From contig CM068825.1 in the NCBI GenBank assembly GCA_028554795.2, forward strand, positions 97,271,451 through 97,335,450: a stretch of DNA of 64,000 nt, given 5' to 3'. The translations under genes and the position numbers were made by a program. Numbering within the stretch: the stretch's first letter is position 1; every line of letters begins with the position of its first letter. The notes under the pieces are model-generated. The model ran no database searches. It was not told where the DNA came from and was given only the letters and a program-made list of their open reading frames with translations. Below, piece after piece: positions 45,801 to 60,800 of the stretch. The stretch comes from Sinohyriopsis cumingii. Lineage: Eukaryota; Mollusca; Bivalvia; Unionida; Unionidae.

Positions 45801-48800
45801 TTGATTTTTTTTCCACCTCCTGTACAGTAAATCATAAATATAAAAAGGATACACAGAACTTGATTCAAGCCTACAGTAAAATAATAAATACAGCATAAAC
45901 ATATCAATCTGTTGATGGTCCACATCTATAAAAATAAGTTCAATGTATGCTGGTCTACTTTTAAATGATGTATGGTGATTAATATTATTGTTGTTGTTGT
46001 TGTTCTAGGTTTTAACACCATTTTTCAGCACAAGATGGGCTATACATGGTGGCCAGTATAACTGATGGAGGAAGAACTCTGGAAAACCCAGGGAAGAAAC
46101 TAAAAGTATCATTGTCCTTTGTATATATAAATAAGGACGAACAAGGAACTCAAAGGTGGTTTTATTTTTAAACAATATCTGGGTTTAAATATTTTCATGT
46201 TAAATTTGTGTCGCATTAACTATGATTCTGAATATGTTTTTTTGACAAAGCCAAATATAAATGGAAGGAAACTTACCTCGAAGACAAAACAAAAGCCGAT
46301 TAAAAACATTATAGATTTTCATTACTTGCTGATTTATGAATATTAAAGTGAGATATAGGAAAAAAACATGTGTAATCAGAAAAGTTGTGCAAGAAATATT
46401 TACCAAATGTATTTTTTGGGGCAAGATTATATACAATATGCACATGAAAAATATTAGTAATTTTTTTTACTAGTGATATTGCTTTGACATGGTCGAATCT
46501 GAGGGTCCAGAGAGTAAAATGAAGATTCTGAATTTATTCAAAAACATTTTAGAAACCAAAGACACCAACAAGTTTGAACAGACTCAATGATTTAGACCAA
46601 AAAGTATGTCTCTGTGTGTATGATTTGGATTTTTAACATAGCTTTAACCATTTTTCAGGCATACTGCTACAAGGTCTGTAGTGTTGCTGTTTATAGTGAT
46701 GTCTAGCACTGAGGCATCATGCCTCTAACATGGAGCATCATGTCCCACCCAGTCACATTATCCCGACACCAGGCCGACAAGTCCTAACATTAACCTCTTA
46801 TTGCTGAGCATATAGTGAGGAAGCTGTTAGTACCATTTTTATAAGTCTTTGGTATGACTCAGCCAGGGTTTAAACCTGCGACCTCCCACATCCAAGGTGG
46901 ATGCTCAAACCACCAATAGGCCACCAGAGCGGTCCAGACCAAAAAGTATTTAGTATCATATGAGATTTGTGGAACCTCCAAACTATCAGAAACTGGCATG
47001 TATCTAGCATGTACAGTCTCAATCACGATGACAGAAATGTTTGGCTCACAACAAGTAAAGGAATAACAAGAATGCCAGAGCCAGAACCTTGAGTTCATAT
47101 TGACATTAAAGTTTAACCAAAAAACTGTAACAAATGTGTGTTGATAATGCTACCACTATTTATATTTCTCCATTGTACACTAGATGTAACATTACAAAAA
47201 GAATACTAACAAAAATAACTGGTAGCATTTGCACAGAAAGGAGCCAAAATTTTCTCCCATTAATTAGCATAAAAACCTACCTTGAAATCAGTTGGTTGAC
47301 ATCTTTTCCTACTTTCTTTCTTCTGGATATTTTCCTCCTCAATAACCTCTTCTGAATCACCCCCCGCCTCTTCCTGCAGCTTCTGCAACACAGCTGCCAG
47401 AGGTAATGTGGGGCCTCTGATTGATCTTTTTGAGGATGCTGTTAATGTATCTACAGTTTTACCGATTGTTCCACTTGCATGCTGTGAAGATTTCGAATCT
47501 ACCTCATTTTTCACAATGGAATCTGGTAGATGTATTTTGTCCATAAATATGCTGGCAGTATTACATGTTACATTAGTCAAATCATTATTTTTAGGTGTCA
47601 AAGAGGATTTTGTTGGCGAAGTCTTTTCAACATGTTTGTTTTCAGAGGTAATATTTTCTGGTTTCCTATTAGCTGCTTCATCTTCATTTTCCTCTTCCTC
47701 CTCTTCTTCCACAAAATCTTCATTCTTTATTATTGTACTGGTAGTGTCTGTAGGAAGCTGCAGGTAAAAAGAAAACAATGGTTTATCAATTTTTCTCATC
47801 CATCTTCATATTGCTGGACATCAATTAATGCAATCTATAATTCAGATATATCCACAAGATGAATTATTTTGGAAAAGAGGATATCTTTAAACTAGAAAAT
47901 AACTGCATCATTTTGCACAAGCTGTATTGCTTTTGTTGTTCTATGGTTTAACGCCATTTTTTCAAATAGGCTATACAAGGCAGCCAGTATAACTGGTGGA
48001 GGAAGAACCCTGGAAAACCCAGGGAAGAACCACCGACCCACAAGAAGCTACTGGCAGACTTTCCCACATACCCATGCTAGCCAGGCCTTGGACTTGAACC
48101 CACGCAGACAGAGGTGAGATGGCAGTGATCCGTAACGGTGAGCGTTTTAGACCAATCAGCCACTCGTGGCCCAAAGCTGTATTGCCATCACTTAAATACA
48201 ATAAAACCTGGTTGTATATATTGATATCAACATTTCTACTGAAACCACTGTACTTAAAGTGAATGGTATAGGCATGGAGTATCTGTTGAAAGAATTGCTA
48301 AAACTTTCAAAAAATGATTGGTAAAAAATCACATCAGTCGATATTAAAGTACAAATGTGATAGAGACTTCTTTTCAGTGTGAAGATCTGAACTCCATACA
48401 GAAGTCCAAGTATACGTCATACAGGTCATGTAGACATTTGGAACTTTTACAGCTGTTGGTGTAATTTTGGAGGATCTACACACACCTTTATATGTTGCTT
48501 GCTCACTTTATATGCCGCTTACTCACTTTATATGCTGCTTTCTCACTTTATATGCTGCATACTCACTTTATTTTGCTCCTCATCAATCAATATTCTTTGG
48601 AAAATCATCACTATATAAGCACAATGACATATACATATTAATATCTGCCTTTCTTGGCCCAATTTAGTGCCAGACTGCTAACTTAAAGTTTATGGCAAAT
48701 AAATATTTTCACATGCAAGTTTTATTATGACAACTAATGCACTGATTACTCATCAGGAATGAACTTTGGTAAAACTACTTTAAAATTAACCTTGTAGAAC

Positions 48801-51800
48801 AATAATTAATACAGTAATTAAGATCCATAATGGCTGTTTCTTTTAAACATACATGGTATGCCATGATAATCAAATTACTCACTGCATTCATATGAAAATG
48901 ATAAAAGTTTAAATTGCACCTACTGAAGACTTACTCCCACTGAAGTGAAGTGCCTTGGTCCCAAGCAAGTTCCATTGGAAGAGTCCTAAAGGTGCCTGCA
49001 TGACTATGTCAACATATACTGTATACCTATGCATGCATAATATACGAGCCCATATTAAAATACCAATAATGATAAAGAAGAAAATTTTGGGTAAAAATTA
49101 ATACGCCTCCCTGAGCACTGAAAGAACATGATGGATAATCATGTTATTGTGAATTCACTCTTTTCCATGGGTTACAAATTTTGGTGGTTATATTAGCTGC
49201 TACCAGCATGTATGTTTTCTCAGGGTAGGGGTGGTAAAGTAATTTTAATTATGTCATACTTACCCAATCCACAGACATTCCATCTTCTAATTAGGAATTA
49301 GTAATTGGATGTCTAGAATAAGAAAACATGATCCCATTCTGATACCTTAGTCAACTGTAGACAATTAGAAGAAAAAAATTCTGACTTGAAGGAAGACGAC
49401 AAACTCAACTGATAAGAACCAGGTGTGATGGGTTCATCTGGGAACTTGTCTGCATCGATAAAATTTGACAGTTTATCATCCTGTCTTCAGTCTTGGGGTA
49501 AGACAGGACTAGTACATTCCATTGCAATCCTGAGAAAAGGAGACTTCCTGTTTGAGTTTCTCATCCCATCTCTGCTCCAGGGATAAGAAAGAACTAGCTC
49601 ACTGATCTTCTCTCCCTGGGAAAGGGGTAAGCACTGGAAGCAGAGTGCGGTGTTCTCCCTCCCCTCAATTACAAGGATGGAGTTGGTAGGGAAGATCTTG
49701 GGTATGTCTGGTCTGCCTGTCTATATCCCATTGGAAGTGAAATGAAGCAAAAAAAAATTATTTTCAAACCAACCCCATTCTCTATACCGGTAGTTAAAAT
49801 TATGTTTATGCTTATAAGGGTGATGGCTGATTCCCTGTATGCATTGATCAGTGCTCAGCAGTCCATGTTTAGTAGCTAGCTCTCAGTGATTGGTTATACC
49901 AGAAACTAAAAATTGAAGATCAGCACATGCACTATTCCATGTGTTTGGTGCCCAATACCTAGTGGTCACTGTCTGGTGCCCAGTGACAGAAAATGTCACT
50001 TGGGACATCATATGGTGACTGGTGTCTGGTGTCCAAAATCTGATGCCTGGTAACCAGTGATTGGTGCCCGGTGAGATACCTTCTGTAACAGTCACTAATC
50101 ACATATCCTCATGTCTGGCACCCTGTGAAAAGTGACAGATCATTGCTGTCATCTGATACACTACCCAGTGACTGGTTACTGAGCAATGACTAGTACAATG
50201 ATGTAAACCTTGTTGGAAAACACATGTTGGATGACTGAGAATTCAGTGTCTTCTAACCCATGATAAATACTACCTTGTGTCAGAAGGTGGGGATGACCGA
50301 TTTGGACTGGAGACTTCCCTACAAGGCAAAATCCCAAAAACTCCACCCTCAGTGATCTCCTCTAACTGTAAGCCGGTGACTTCCTAACTTCTGACACCTT
50401 TCTCACTGAAACCAGTGGCTTATATGTACACCATGAAGTATCAACATCATTAAATAGGTTGACTTCTGTGCAGCTGTAGCCACATGCAACTTCTGTACAG
50501 CAAAATATAACCTAGTCACTGCTCTCAATGAATCAGGTAATTTTCATATAACTGAAAGTACTCTCACTGAAGCAAGCAAACTCAATACGCTAGGATGTGC
50601 CATAGCCACATGTGATTTCCATACACTGGGAAGTGACATAGCCCCTCCTGAAAACAGTGGGATCCTACTGTGAAGAGGAAGGAAGAGACATGACCCTTCT
50701 CCCTAGCCCTATAAGCCCAATGACTTTCAGTCAAGTCCCAAACCTTCTCAGGCCACAAGCAACAAATATGGCAACTGTCTGTGCATACACATTCTGTGCA
50801 TGCAAGCTAGGTGGTGTGAGGGTCCCATGCTGCCTGATGCGGCACATTTGCCAATACCATGAGGTTTTACTAAATGCTGAAATAAATAAATAAATAACAA
50901 CAATAAAATACAGAAAAACAAGTGTATGTAATCTTTACCCTTGTACTGGTTACCTTTATATGGATGAAACACAAACCAAACTGATTTACATGCAATGAAC
51001 TCAAATCCATCATAAGCAATGAAAATGGCAAAAACGCCAAATGTTGCCTATATTTATGTAATGCAAAAGACTCAAGAGACACATGTCTAAATGAAAAACA
51101 GTCCAATTCACCGACTGAAAACTGGGATCATGTTGTTTTTTATTCTAGACCTCACAAATGAAGGAACTGGATAATGTTCTTGGACTAGTACCAGGAAAAG
51201 AAGTAGCAATGCAATAACAGCAGGTAATGTATTACTGCTATTAGACACTAATTTAAAGATCCAGCAACAACTGATTCTTTTGTGGAAAAGGTAAGAGCCC
51301 GAGCCCTTTCCCATTCCACAAATGAAGTACCATTCAAAAGTAAAATTGATACTCCTGAGAAAAAAAAATGAATTCACAGTACCACTTTAAGAAGACAAAA
51401 AAAATTTAAAACAAATTCTATACACTGTGTAATAGTATTACAGTTCTTGAATGGAAAGGCATTTAGGAGTGAAGAAAGTAACAAAAATTAACTAAAACAT
51501 GTATAGGATGTATTGTCTGAAAAATCCTCTCCAATATGAAAATTATGCAAGTCTTGAACATTTTACCCAATTACAATGGGAAAATATTTTTAAGAATTCA
51601 AATATTTACTGTAATGACATATGGTTCACCAATACTTTGAATAATGAGTTACTACATTATAAATGCAACTTCATACAATGAATGCTGAGCCATTTAACAA
51701 AGCACCCAATAAGAATTTTAAGCAATGAAACAGGTACCTGTGATGGTTTTCTGGCTTTTTTGGAATGATCGAACCCTTTCATTTTCCCCACTGAAGGTAC

Positions 51801-54800
51801 TGCTCTTGTTAGCAAAGCCTTGGAAGAGAGATTACTCTGGATAGCACTGAAGAGACAAGTCAAATAATAAATCTACATTACTGCTACATTCAAGGGTCAT
51901 TTCCCAAAAATAGCTAAAGTCATCAATCCAGCAAGTCATCCATTCCAATGTTTATTTATTATTGTTAAGACACTATTGGTAAAAAAATTAACCAATCATG
52001 AAAGTCACTAGACAACAACTTTTTTATACTAATATTTAATTTAGAAGAACAGGAGTTTAATCAAGTTTCTTATTACACCGCTCCCTCGATAACTCGCGCC
52101 CGGACAACTCGCAATCCCGCTTATAACGCGGTGTCCGTCTTGGCTCCCGATTTTTTCCAGAGAAAATGTATTTAAAATATCTTTAAAATATGCTGAACAT
52201 GAAAAAATTACAACAAGAATTGATAAATTAAACCTTAATACATTGCTCATTTTATCATCGAAAATGGAGATTAATGCCCGTAAAAATATAATCCATATTT
52301 TGAAATTTGCAAGTTCTAAAGAAGAATTAATTTCAGAGATCTCGAAAACGCTTAAGTACGCGTATTTGGATGCCAATTTTTGATCTGGGACGCAGAAAAT
52401 CACTGAGGCGCGAGTCCTCCATACGCATGTAATAGGTGCGCGGGAAAATTCAAAGATTTGCCGGTCCTGTTTCAGCCACCTGCTTTGTGGGAAAATGTGT
52501 TGATCAGTTAACTGTGCTGATATTTACAATGACAGAATTCAGTGACTGAAAGACTCTTTGATGTACTGTTGCCATTTTATAAGAGTCCATAAAAAAACCC
52601 AAAAAAACATGATGCAACAGCTGGGCGGCTATTCCAAAGGCTTTGACTGGCGGCTGAGTGAGAAAATGTAGTGATATTTAGTGATTGAATTCAGAGGCAG
52701 AAAGACCCAGTTTTAAAATCCTAGCAAGACCTCTGTTTAAAGATATCATATATTATATAAATTTTTATGATAAATAGTTGTCAGTATACTGTAAATAAAC
52801 AGTCTGGTGAAATAGCGATCAATGAAAACTTCTGGCAAATGCTAACAGGTGGCAACAGAGAATGAAAAAAACACCAATTAAATGTATTCCTGTGTTAAAG
52901 TCATGTTCTAATCCTTTAATTCCGTTTCAGTGTAAACATTATAATCACAACATATTCTGTTCATTGAAAACATGAAAAGAGTCAATCGACCATCACATCG
53001 AAACCCATGAGTACTTCTGTGAGAATCTAATTACATGTACATGCCGGCTTTGTTTTGATCAACAACTTGGGGAAGTGTTTGTTGCATTAAAAAAAAAAAT
53101 CAATTACAAGAGACCTGGGATGCTGGATTAAGGATCTTGAAGCTGCCTTTGACGTAAAGCAAAACAGTAACAGAGACAACGACGATGATAGTGACTTCGA
53201 ATGTTTCAGTGAAACTGATGTCATTAATGCCGAGGCTGTTTGGGAGAAATTCGTACAGACTCATGGTCCTGAGATGGGCATTTCTCTTGATGATATGGAG
53301 GAATGGATTTGTGCTGACAATGATTGCCCCACAGCCGAATCCATGTCAGATGAAACTATAATTAATTCTATAACAAACAAATTTGCAGCGGAAGACGATT
53401 CTAACTGGAGCAACACAAGTGTTGAAAGTGATGCAGACGCATATGTTGCACCCCCCCACTCCTCTGCACAGGAAGCAATCAAATATTTTGATATTGCCAT
53501 AAGGTGGCTGGAGACCCAAAATGTTGACTACGTAAAGCTCATGAAGTTAAGAAATCTGAGGGATTTTGCTCGGCGGCAGAGAAACCAAGGAGTAACACAC
53601 ACAAAAAAAATTAACTGATTTTTTCAAAAAGTGAATTGATATTTGTCAAGCGTGGCACAAACGGCAAGTATTAACTTGTTCTAATTTGCATTGTTTTAAA
53701 TTTGTAGACCAATTAAATATGTTAGTACTGATTAACCCTTGTTTTTTTGTTTTCCATTTTACTTCTATCGCATTCAAATCTATCGTTTGATCGACACAGT
53801 TTCTCGAAAAGAGTCGATCTTTTGTCTATAAAAAACGTCTAATTTGGATCAAACAATAAAACTAAAATGTATCCAATTCAACATAAAAATTAGTGACGTA
53901 GTACACAATGTGTGAAGTGGTACACATGTTAAGCGAACGGAAACCACGTGGAATGTTTTCGATGATTGCCTCAATATACTGTAATTTATCCTGAAATTAA
54001 TGTTGTCCTATGAGGAAATAATAAAGTACACCGTTATGAAGAGATATTTATTCACAGTTAATCTCAGAACGATTATAAAGTGAGTCTTCAACAGTATAAT
54101 CTGCCTACCCCCACCCTTATTTTTCCGTTATGTCGTCAATCACTTTATTGGTTTTGGACTTATTTTATAGGTCCCTCGATAACTCGCGCCTCACTTATAG
54201 TGTGGTCAATGTTTCTGGAAAAAATCTGACAAATAGAAAGGAAGTTTTTGACCATTAAACAGAAAAAGGCAATTCCAAATTTACTTCAAGATAAATTTAG
54301 CAGTGACAAGATTTACAAATTACTGGAAATTAATCAGTGAACAATTTATAAGCTTCTGAAGTAGTATCATTCCTGAGAAAGTCTAGAAAAGTGACTGATA
54401 AGTGGATGCAAGAGTGGTCTTTTTTCTTCCACATCAGAAAAGATACACATATAGAGCTGACTAATTGGTAACCAGTCAACCTGACCAATTTGATTGTCTG
54501 CACACTATGACTGACTATGCAACCAATCTACCTGACCATTTCGATTGTCTGCGCACTATGACTGACTATACAAATATATAAAACTAAATGAAGATTTCTG
54601 CTACTTAATAATAATAATAATAATAATAATGAGGACTTTGTATAGCACCTAATCTTTAGAAGCTCCAAGCGCTTTACAACATTAGATAACACCTATAACA
54701 TACCAAAAAAACATAATGATATGATTACAAAAAACAAACACCATGAAATTAGAAAACATACAAAACATGCTGACAATATTTAAGGTAGGAAACATTATTA

Positions 54801-57800
54801 GGTCTTTAAGTTTGTTCTTGCAGTAGAAATAAGAGAATTTGCGAAGTTTCACTTCCGAAAATTCTGGCTAAGAACTCGATAAATTTAACTCATGATCAGT
54901 TCAGTTATATCTCATTTAAATATTTCTGTCATCAAGTGGCAGCTGAATATTCCTGGTTCTTGCCCTGACTTTCATCAGTATTTGAGTGTTTAAAAAATGT
55001 AAGGGCTTTTCCCAGTTTTAAAAAAACATATTCTTTTTCCTGTTTTTACACAATTTCCTGGTTGTATGGCTTATTTATCTTAAATTTTTGCATTCTTCTT
55101 CCATCCTTCATCTTATCTTCCCTCCTCCCTCTTTCATCTGTTTATTTCCTTCTCCCTTTGTTCCTTCTTTCATTCATTCAATAATTCCCCTCTGCTCAGC
55201 TTCTAGTTCTTTATTTGTTCTTTCATTCTGACATTTCTTTCCTCCTTCATTCCTACTTTTGTAGGTCACTGCATTATATCGCATTTCATATCACCACACT
55301 GTTTTACCATAAGAAAAGAGAATAAATGAAATGCAAACAAAAACCATTTCCACCAACACTTGTAAATCTCTAATGTGCCTTTAGATGACACTCAGTAACA
55401 CAGACAGCCTCTCAGGACTCATTATGATACTCCAAAGAATTCAGACAAATCACACAAATCTTTTAATTGTTTTAATTAAATTAACAAACCAGATCTCACT
55501 GTCTGGAGGCCTTGGTGCAAGTCTGAACAATCTGCATTTGAATCGTATTTTGTGTTTGGCTACATAAACACTGAATCTGATACAATAAATACTGGCCAGA
55601 TCTAAATCCCATGGGATATTTCAAAAGTTATCTTCCAGTGCATGTGGTCAGATAAGCCCATCCTTAGTAAAGCAGCACTGACCTTGTTTTCAAGTTGATA
55701 TTCCTTTTGATTGAGCCACGAATTTGATACTTGTTCAGTGCCAAAGAGTCCTACAACTCTGTGTGCATTTGACATTATTTCTTTATCACCCTCATTATTT
55801 TCCTACATGACAACCCTTTTGTTGAGTTGTGAATTTGATATGTGTTTAGTGCCATGTAACAGAGGGTGGTTATCTGAATTCCCTATAATGCTGTCACACA
55901 ACTGGCACTTGTTCAGCTGTATCCTTTAATAGATTTTACAGACTGTATGATCAGAGTATCGCTTAGAGCCCAAGCTCAGTCTTAACATAAGCACTCAAAA
56001 ATGACAGTAAAGACGAGGGATCATAGTTGGACAATATTTACAATCACCAGATGACAATGGAGGACTTTAGCACTATATTTGGTCATTCCATCTAACTTAC
56101 AAACTACACCCCAATTTAAAAGAGAGTTAAAGAGAAATTAGCTTTTTGCAGCCCAGAAAAAAAAGACAAGGGGTATATACAGTACAGAATTTAATTACAA
56201 AGACGCTGGACATGGCCTGCATGTGTTCACTATATGACGGTGGTTGCTATAACAGGTTTGACTGCACATATATATCAATATGTCTTATCATTTTGAATTT
56301 TACAATTATATTCCAACATGGTTCCCACACTTTTCTAGATATAAATTTCCAGGTCTTTTCCAGGTTTTTTCCAGGAATAAATTAATTTTTTCAAGGTTAA
56401 CCTATGACCATTAATGAATGGAATTAAAGAATATTTTGGATTATAAAACATGCATTTTCCAAATCTGAAGATGTTTCTCTTTCAAGACTCTCTAAAACAT
56501 ATATGTCAGAAGAGATGATCATGACAAAACCACAAAATGAGTCACAAGAAACAAATTTGACTATATTCCCATAAATTGGCATTTAAAGCCATTTCAATGT
56601 ACAGAATACAAATTCTAACTTTACTTTGCTGACCTGTATTATGTTGTTACATGGAAGCAACATAATGAGCATAAATTATTTTGTTTCCTTTCAAACCTTT
56701 AATTCCAAAGAATTCTAGAGCAATATGTGTGCACAAAAGTAAACATTTCCTATCACAGTATGAAAAAAAACCCAATAAATGCAAAGTTTTAGAATCTTAT
56801 CTTGTTGCGAGAAAAGTTTAACCCTAAAATTATGTGTGCCAATAAAATCTCAAGATTTTTCAACCAACCTAAACTCCTTAAGACGATTTGGTTAAAAATT
56901 CCATCATTTAAAGACATTTACAAAAGGGTCGATTTAAATTTTGACAAAAGACCTTTGAAATTGTATACTGTTGTATAAACAAGGACTGAATTTTCTGTAA
57001 AATCAACTTGTCTTCTTGTAGTTCAATAAACCAGTCCCCAAACCTGTATTGATACATGGACTCTTATCGTTTCTTAATATATAATAAAAAGGGATGACAA
57101 TTTCCCATTTCTCCTGCATTCCATTTTTAGATCTGAATCCAATGCTTCAAGCTTCATGTACCTGTGTAATAGTTTCGCACCAAAGTTCAGCTCAAATATT
57201 CCAAAAGCCATTTTTCACATTTGGACATTTTGGACTGAGTGTGGGTTCACAGCAATTACATTAAAAATTTGAAATCTGCTGCCACCATAAGATAGCTTAC
57301 CAGCAGGCCAAGCAAATTTAAACTAGTTTATATCGACTTATACCTGCATGAAATAGATATGAAAATTATTTATTTTCTCAAAAATAGCAAGTATTATAAT
57401 CGTTATGTCTTTAATACGCTGACAGACTAAACGAAACTCAGCATAGATGAAACCTGACCTGGTACTCGCCATTTGTGTTAATAGTTACATTACTACCCAA
57501 ATCTCAAACAACAACATCGGAAATCCAATAGTCATGTGATATCAACAACAAACTCCTTTTTATTGCTGTTGTACAAAATTTCAATTATATTAAATGAAAG
57601 TCTGATACCTTTCGTAAAAACCAGAAAGAATATAAAATTCTCAACATATTTATTTCGAGAACAACTACAAGAAACTTGGCCAGTCTGATTCATCAAGCAG
57701 AGTAGTCTGGTTCCCCACATGTCAACGTGGTAGTCATGTGATATAACAAAACTCTGAAGCTGGTCTCAGAATAAATAAAGAGAATTTTGTGCTCTTTAGT

Positions 57801-60800
57801 TTTTGTATTTTTATTACAACCAGGATATGACTTTCATTTAATATATTTTTCTACAATATTTCAAAATGACGGCTGCGAGATAATTTCTGAGAAAATAAAT
57901 AATTTTCATATCGATCTGATGCAGGTATAACTCGATTTAACAATGTTTAAGTTTGCTAGCCCATCCGCTAAGCGGCTATGCTTTAACACCACCATGCTGG
58001 CCTCTTGTGATGCTAGACTGGTTTTCTTAACTTAAAAAATATGGATATCGAGCTGTCTGTGAAACAAAAAGTCTACTAGATGAATCTGATCCACTGAGCA
58101 TTTGGATTGTCTCAGCAAATAAATTTACGGCAAGCACCCAAATGATCCATATTGCAACCTCCTAATATTCTGGTCAGAACTCGATAAATTTAACTCACGA
58201 TCAGTTCAATTACAGCTCTATTATGTAATTGTTTTCAGGCATCACATTAGGGAGGAACATTCCCGAGGTTTTCCTGACTTTCGTCAATATTTGAAAAATT
58301 CAAGAACTTTTCACAGTCTGGAAAATATTTTCATTTCTCCTGACTTTTTCCCTGATTTCCCAGTAGCATGGGAACCCTGTTCCAAACAAGTGGTATCTTC
58401 TTATTGAAAACATTTAGTAGGTAAATTCTGACACTTATCCAGAAAATCAGAAAATGTTTGTGTTTATAAATCCCACTGTGCAATACCTTGTGATTCCAGG
58501 CATAGACACAGGCTTGGCAATTTTAACCAATTTACTCAGCTTCATTTCCTCTTGTTTGAGTTCCATCAGTTGTCTCTTTTGTTTCATCTTTGTTTTGGTG
58601 TCCATCACTCCCCCCTTGATAGCTGACATGTATGCATCAAGTGCATCCACTTCCTCACCCTCATAAGCAGCTGCATCTGTGAATGAAATGCTTAAGTGCA
58701 TTATAAATTGATAAGAACAATATTTTATGAAAAAGCAACTCAATATAAATGTATGCAGGATATTCCAATATATCATGAAGGCAAGGTAGCAATATATTTC
58801 ACATTTACATTTCTGCATTGTGACCAATGTCATACAATATGTAATGAAACATCCTGATCAAATAGTCTGAATGGCATTAACAATAATGACATATTAAACA
58901 TATTATCAAATATGGCATACTTCTAAACAGAGTTAATTTTGTAAAATCAGTAGGATAACAGTAGTCTTCTTATTTTTGGTTAAATACCATTTTTCAGCAC
59001 AAAATATGCTATACATCGCAGCCAGTAACCAGTGGAGGAAGAAGAGGGGAAAACCTTGGTAAGAACTACCAACAAATGGGAAGCTACTGACAGCTTTCTC
59101 ACATACCCACATTAGCTGAACTGGAGACTTGAACCCATGTGAACAGAGGTGAGATGGCAGTGATCAGTAAAGACAAGTGTTATAGGCTACTCACCGCCCC
59201 CACCCCCGGGCCCCCCTTGTAGGGTAACAGGCTAAGCCAAAAAGAAAAATATGGTGAGTTCTGAGGTAAAAGAACTAAAGTACCAAACTGATAATTTATT
59301 CTTTTTTTAAAACTTACATGTACCTTTAAAAAGAATGTCTGCAATTTTGTTGCTCAATTTTCAAACTGCAGCAGATAAAATTCAGTCATATCACTTTGGT
59401 TACACACTTAATAGAGCCTATTAAGTTTCTTTGTATTAATCTAGTAGGTTTCTGTTATTAATTTAATTTATATAATAGTTTTCTTCTGAATATCTGTTTA
59501 GGAAAAATACATGTAAGAAAGTGGTGAGTGACTTCAAGGAAAGTAATTATGAAAGCTTGTGACATCATTCTGAAACTCTGCCATAAGCTGTACAGTAGTG
59601 TATGGCTAACTTACCTGCTTTGGCTTTGTCAAGTTTGGTCTGTATAGCTTCTATCTCCTGTACAACAGCTGTATGTTTCTCTACCTAGAAAACAAATCCA
59701 ATCAATCATGCTATAGATCTTTAAGATCACATTAGGATTGTCAGGCATCATTCTTTAGGAAGTGAATATGTTTGATAAAAGGACTTTTGCAGATGAAAGC
59801 TATGAAATTACTTGTCTGGGCTTACTTGAATAAACAATCAGGCCTATTATACATTGAACATCTACTGCAGAATGTCCAGAATTTTACCACCACTGAGCAA
59901 CAAGATATGACAGTGTTTGGGACCCCGTGGAAATGATCAGGTTAGAAATTATAAATTGATGAATGAAATTGCTAAGCTTTCTGCATTTTTTTTACATAAT
60001 TGATGCTTTTCATGTTTTTAAATCAGTAGGGGTACAAATAAACTGGAGGGTGTGTGAATACTAATGACTTTAAAAAGTAATGTGAAAAACTAAACAAACC
60101 TTGGAATGTTGTCCTGAAATTAGCACATATGTCATAACAATAAATGATGTATACAGTAATATTAATGAAGGCCTGATTAAAAAGGAATTTAATTTTGTAT
60201 CTAGATTATCGCTTGAAATAAGAAGATTATCAACTGTATAACTCTTTAAGTCATTAAATTACATTACAGTTGTCCTTCTTGAACGGTCCTCCTGGCCAGT
60301 GCCCACCCACTTTATATGACCAGAATCCCTTGGTACCTATGTGTTTGTTTTCAAAAATACCCCTGTTGGACAATCACAACTCTAGTGCAGCAAGCATATT
60401 AGTGCAAAAGTATGTCAAACTTACCCCTCACAAATGGACATAATTGGGTCTTACAGATGAAAATTTCATCAATATTTGTTAAAAATTCAAAATAATTACA
60501 TTTATTCCAGCACATTCAAACAGCACAGAACTTCAATCCAAACAAAGAGGTAAGTAATCAAATTCTTCTTAATGCTGCGTGTGTGTGCGATTTGGATTTT
60601 TAATGTAGCTTTAACAATTTTTCAGTCATATCGCTACGATGTCTGCAGTGTGGCAATTTATAGTGACGTCTAGCACTGGGGCATCATGCCGCAGGCATGA
60701 AGCATGATGTCCCACCCAGTCACATTATCCTGACACCAGGCTGACCAGTCTTAACACTAACCTCTTAATGCTGAGCGCCAAGCGAGGCAGCTGTTAGTAC

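Noticed and set aside
47408..47862. Plus-strand ORFs of 119 and 110 codons
   Set aside because: They are antisense shadows of the acidic kanadaptin exon; the Ser/Phe-rich runs mirror its Glu/Lys codons.
47971..48201. 76-codon minus ORF as a gene
   Set aside because: It lies wholly in a SINE of family A, and similar ORFs appear in the other copies (28064-28273, 28941-29177).
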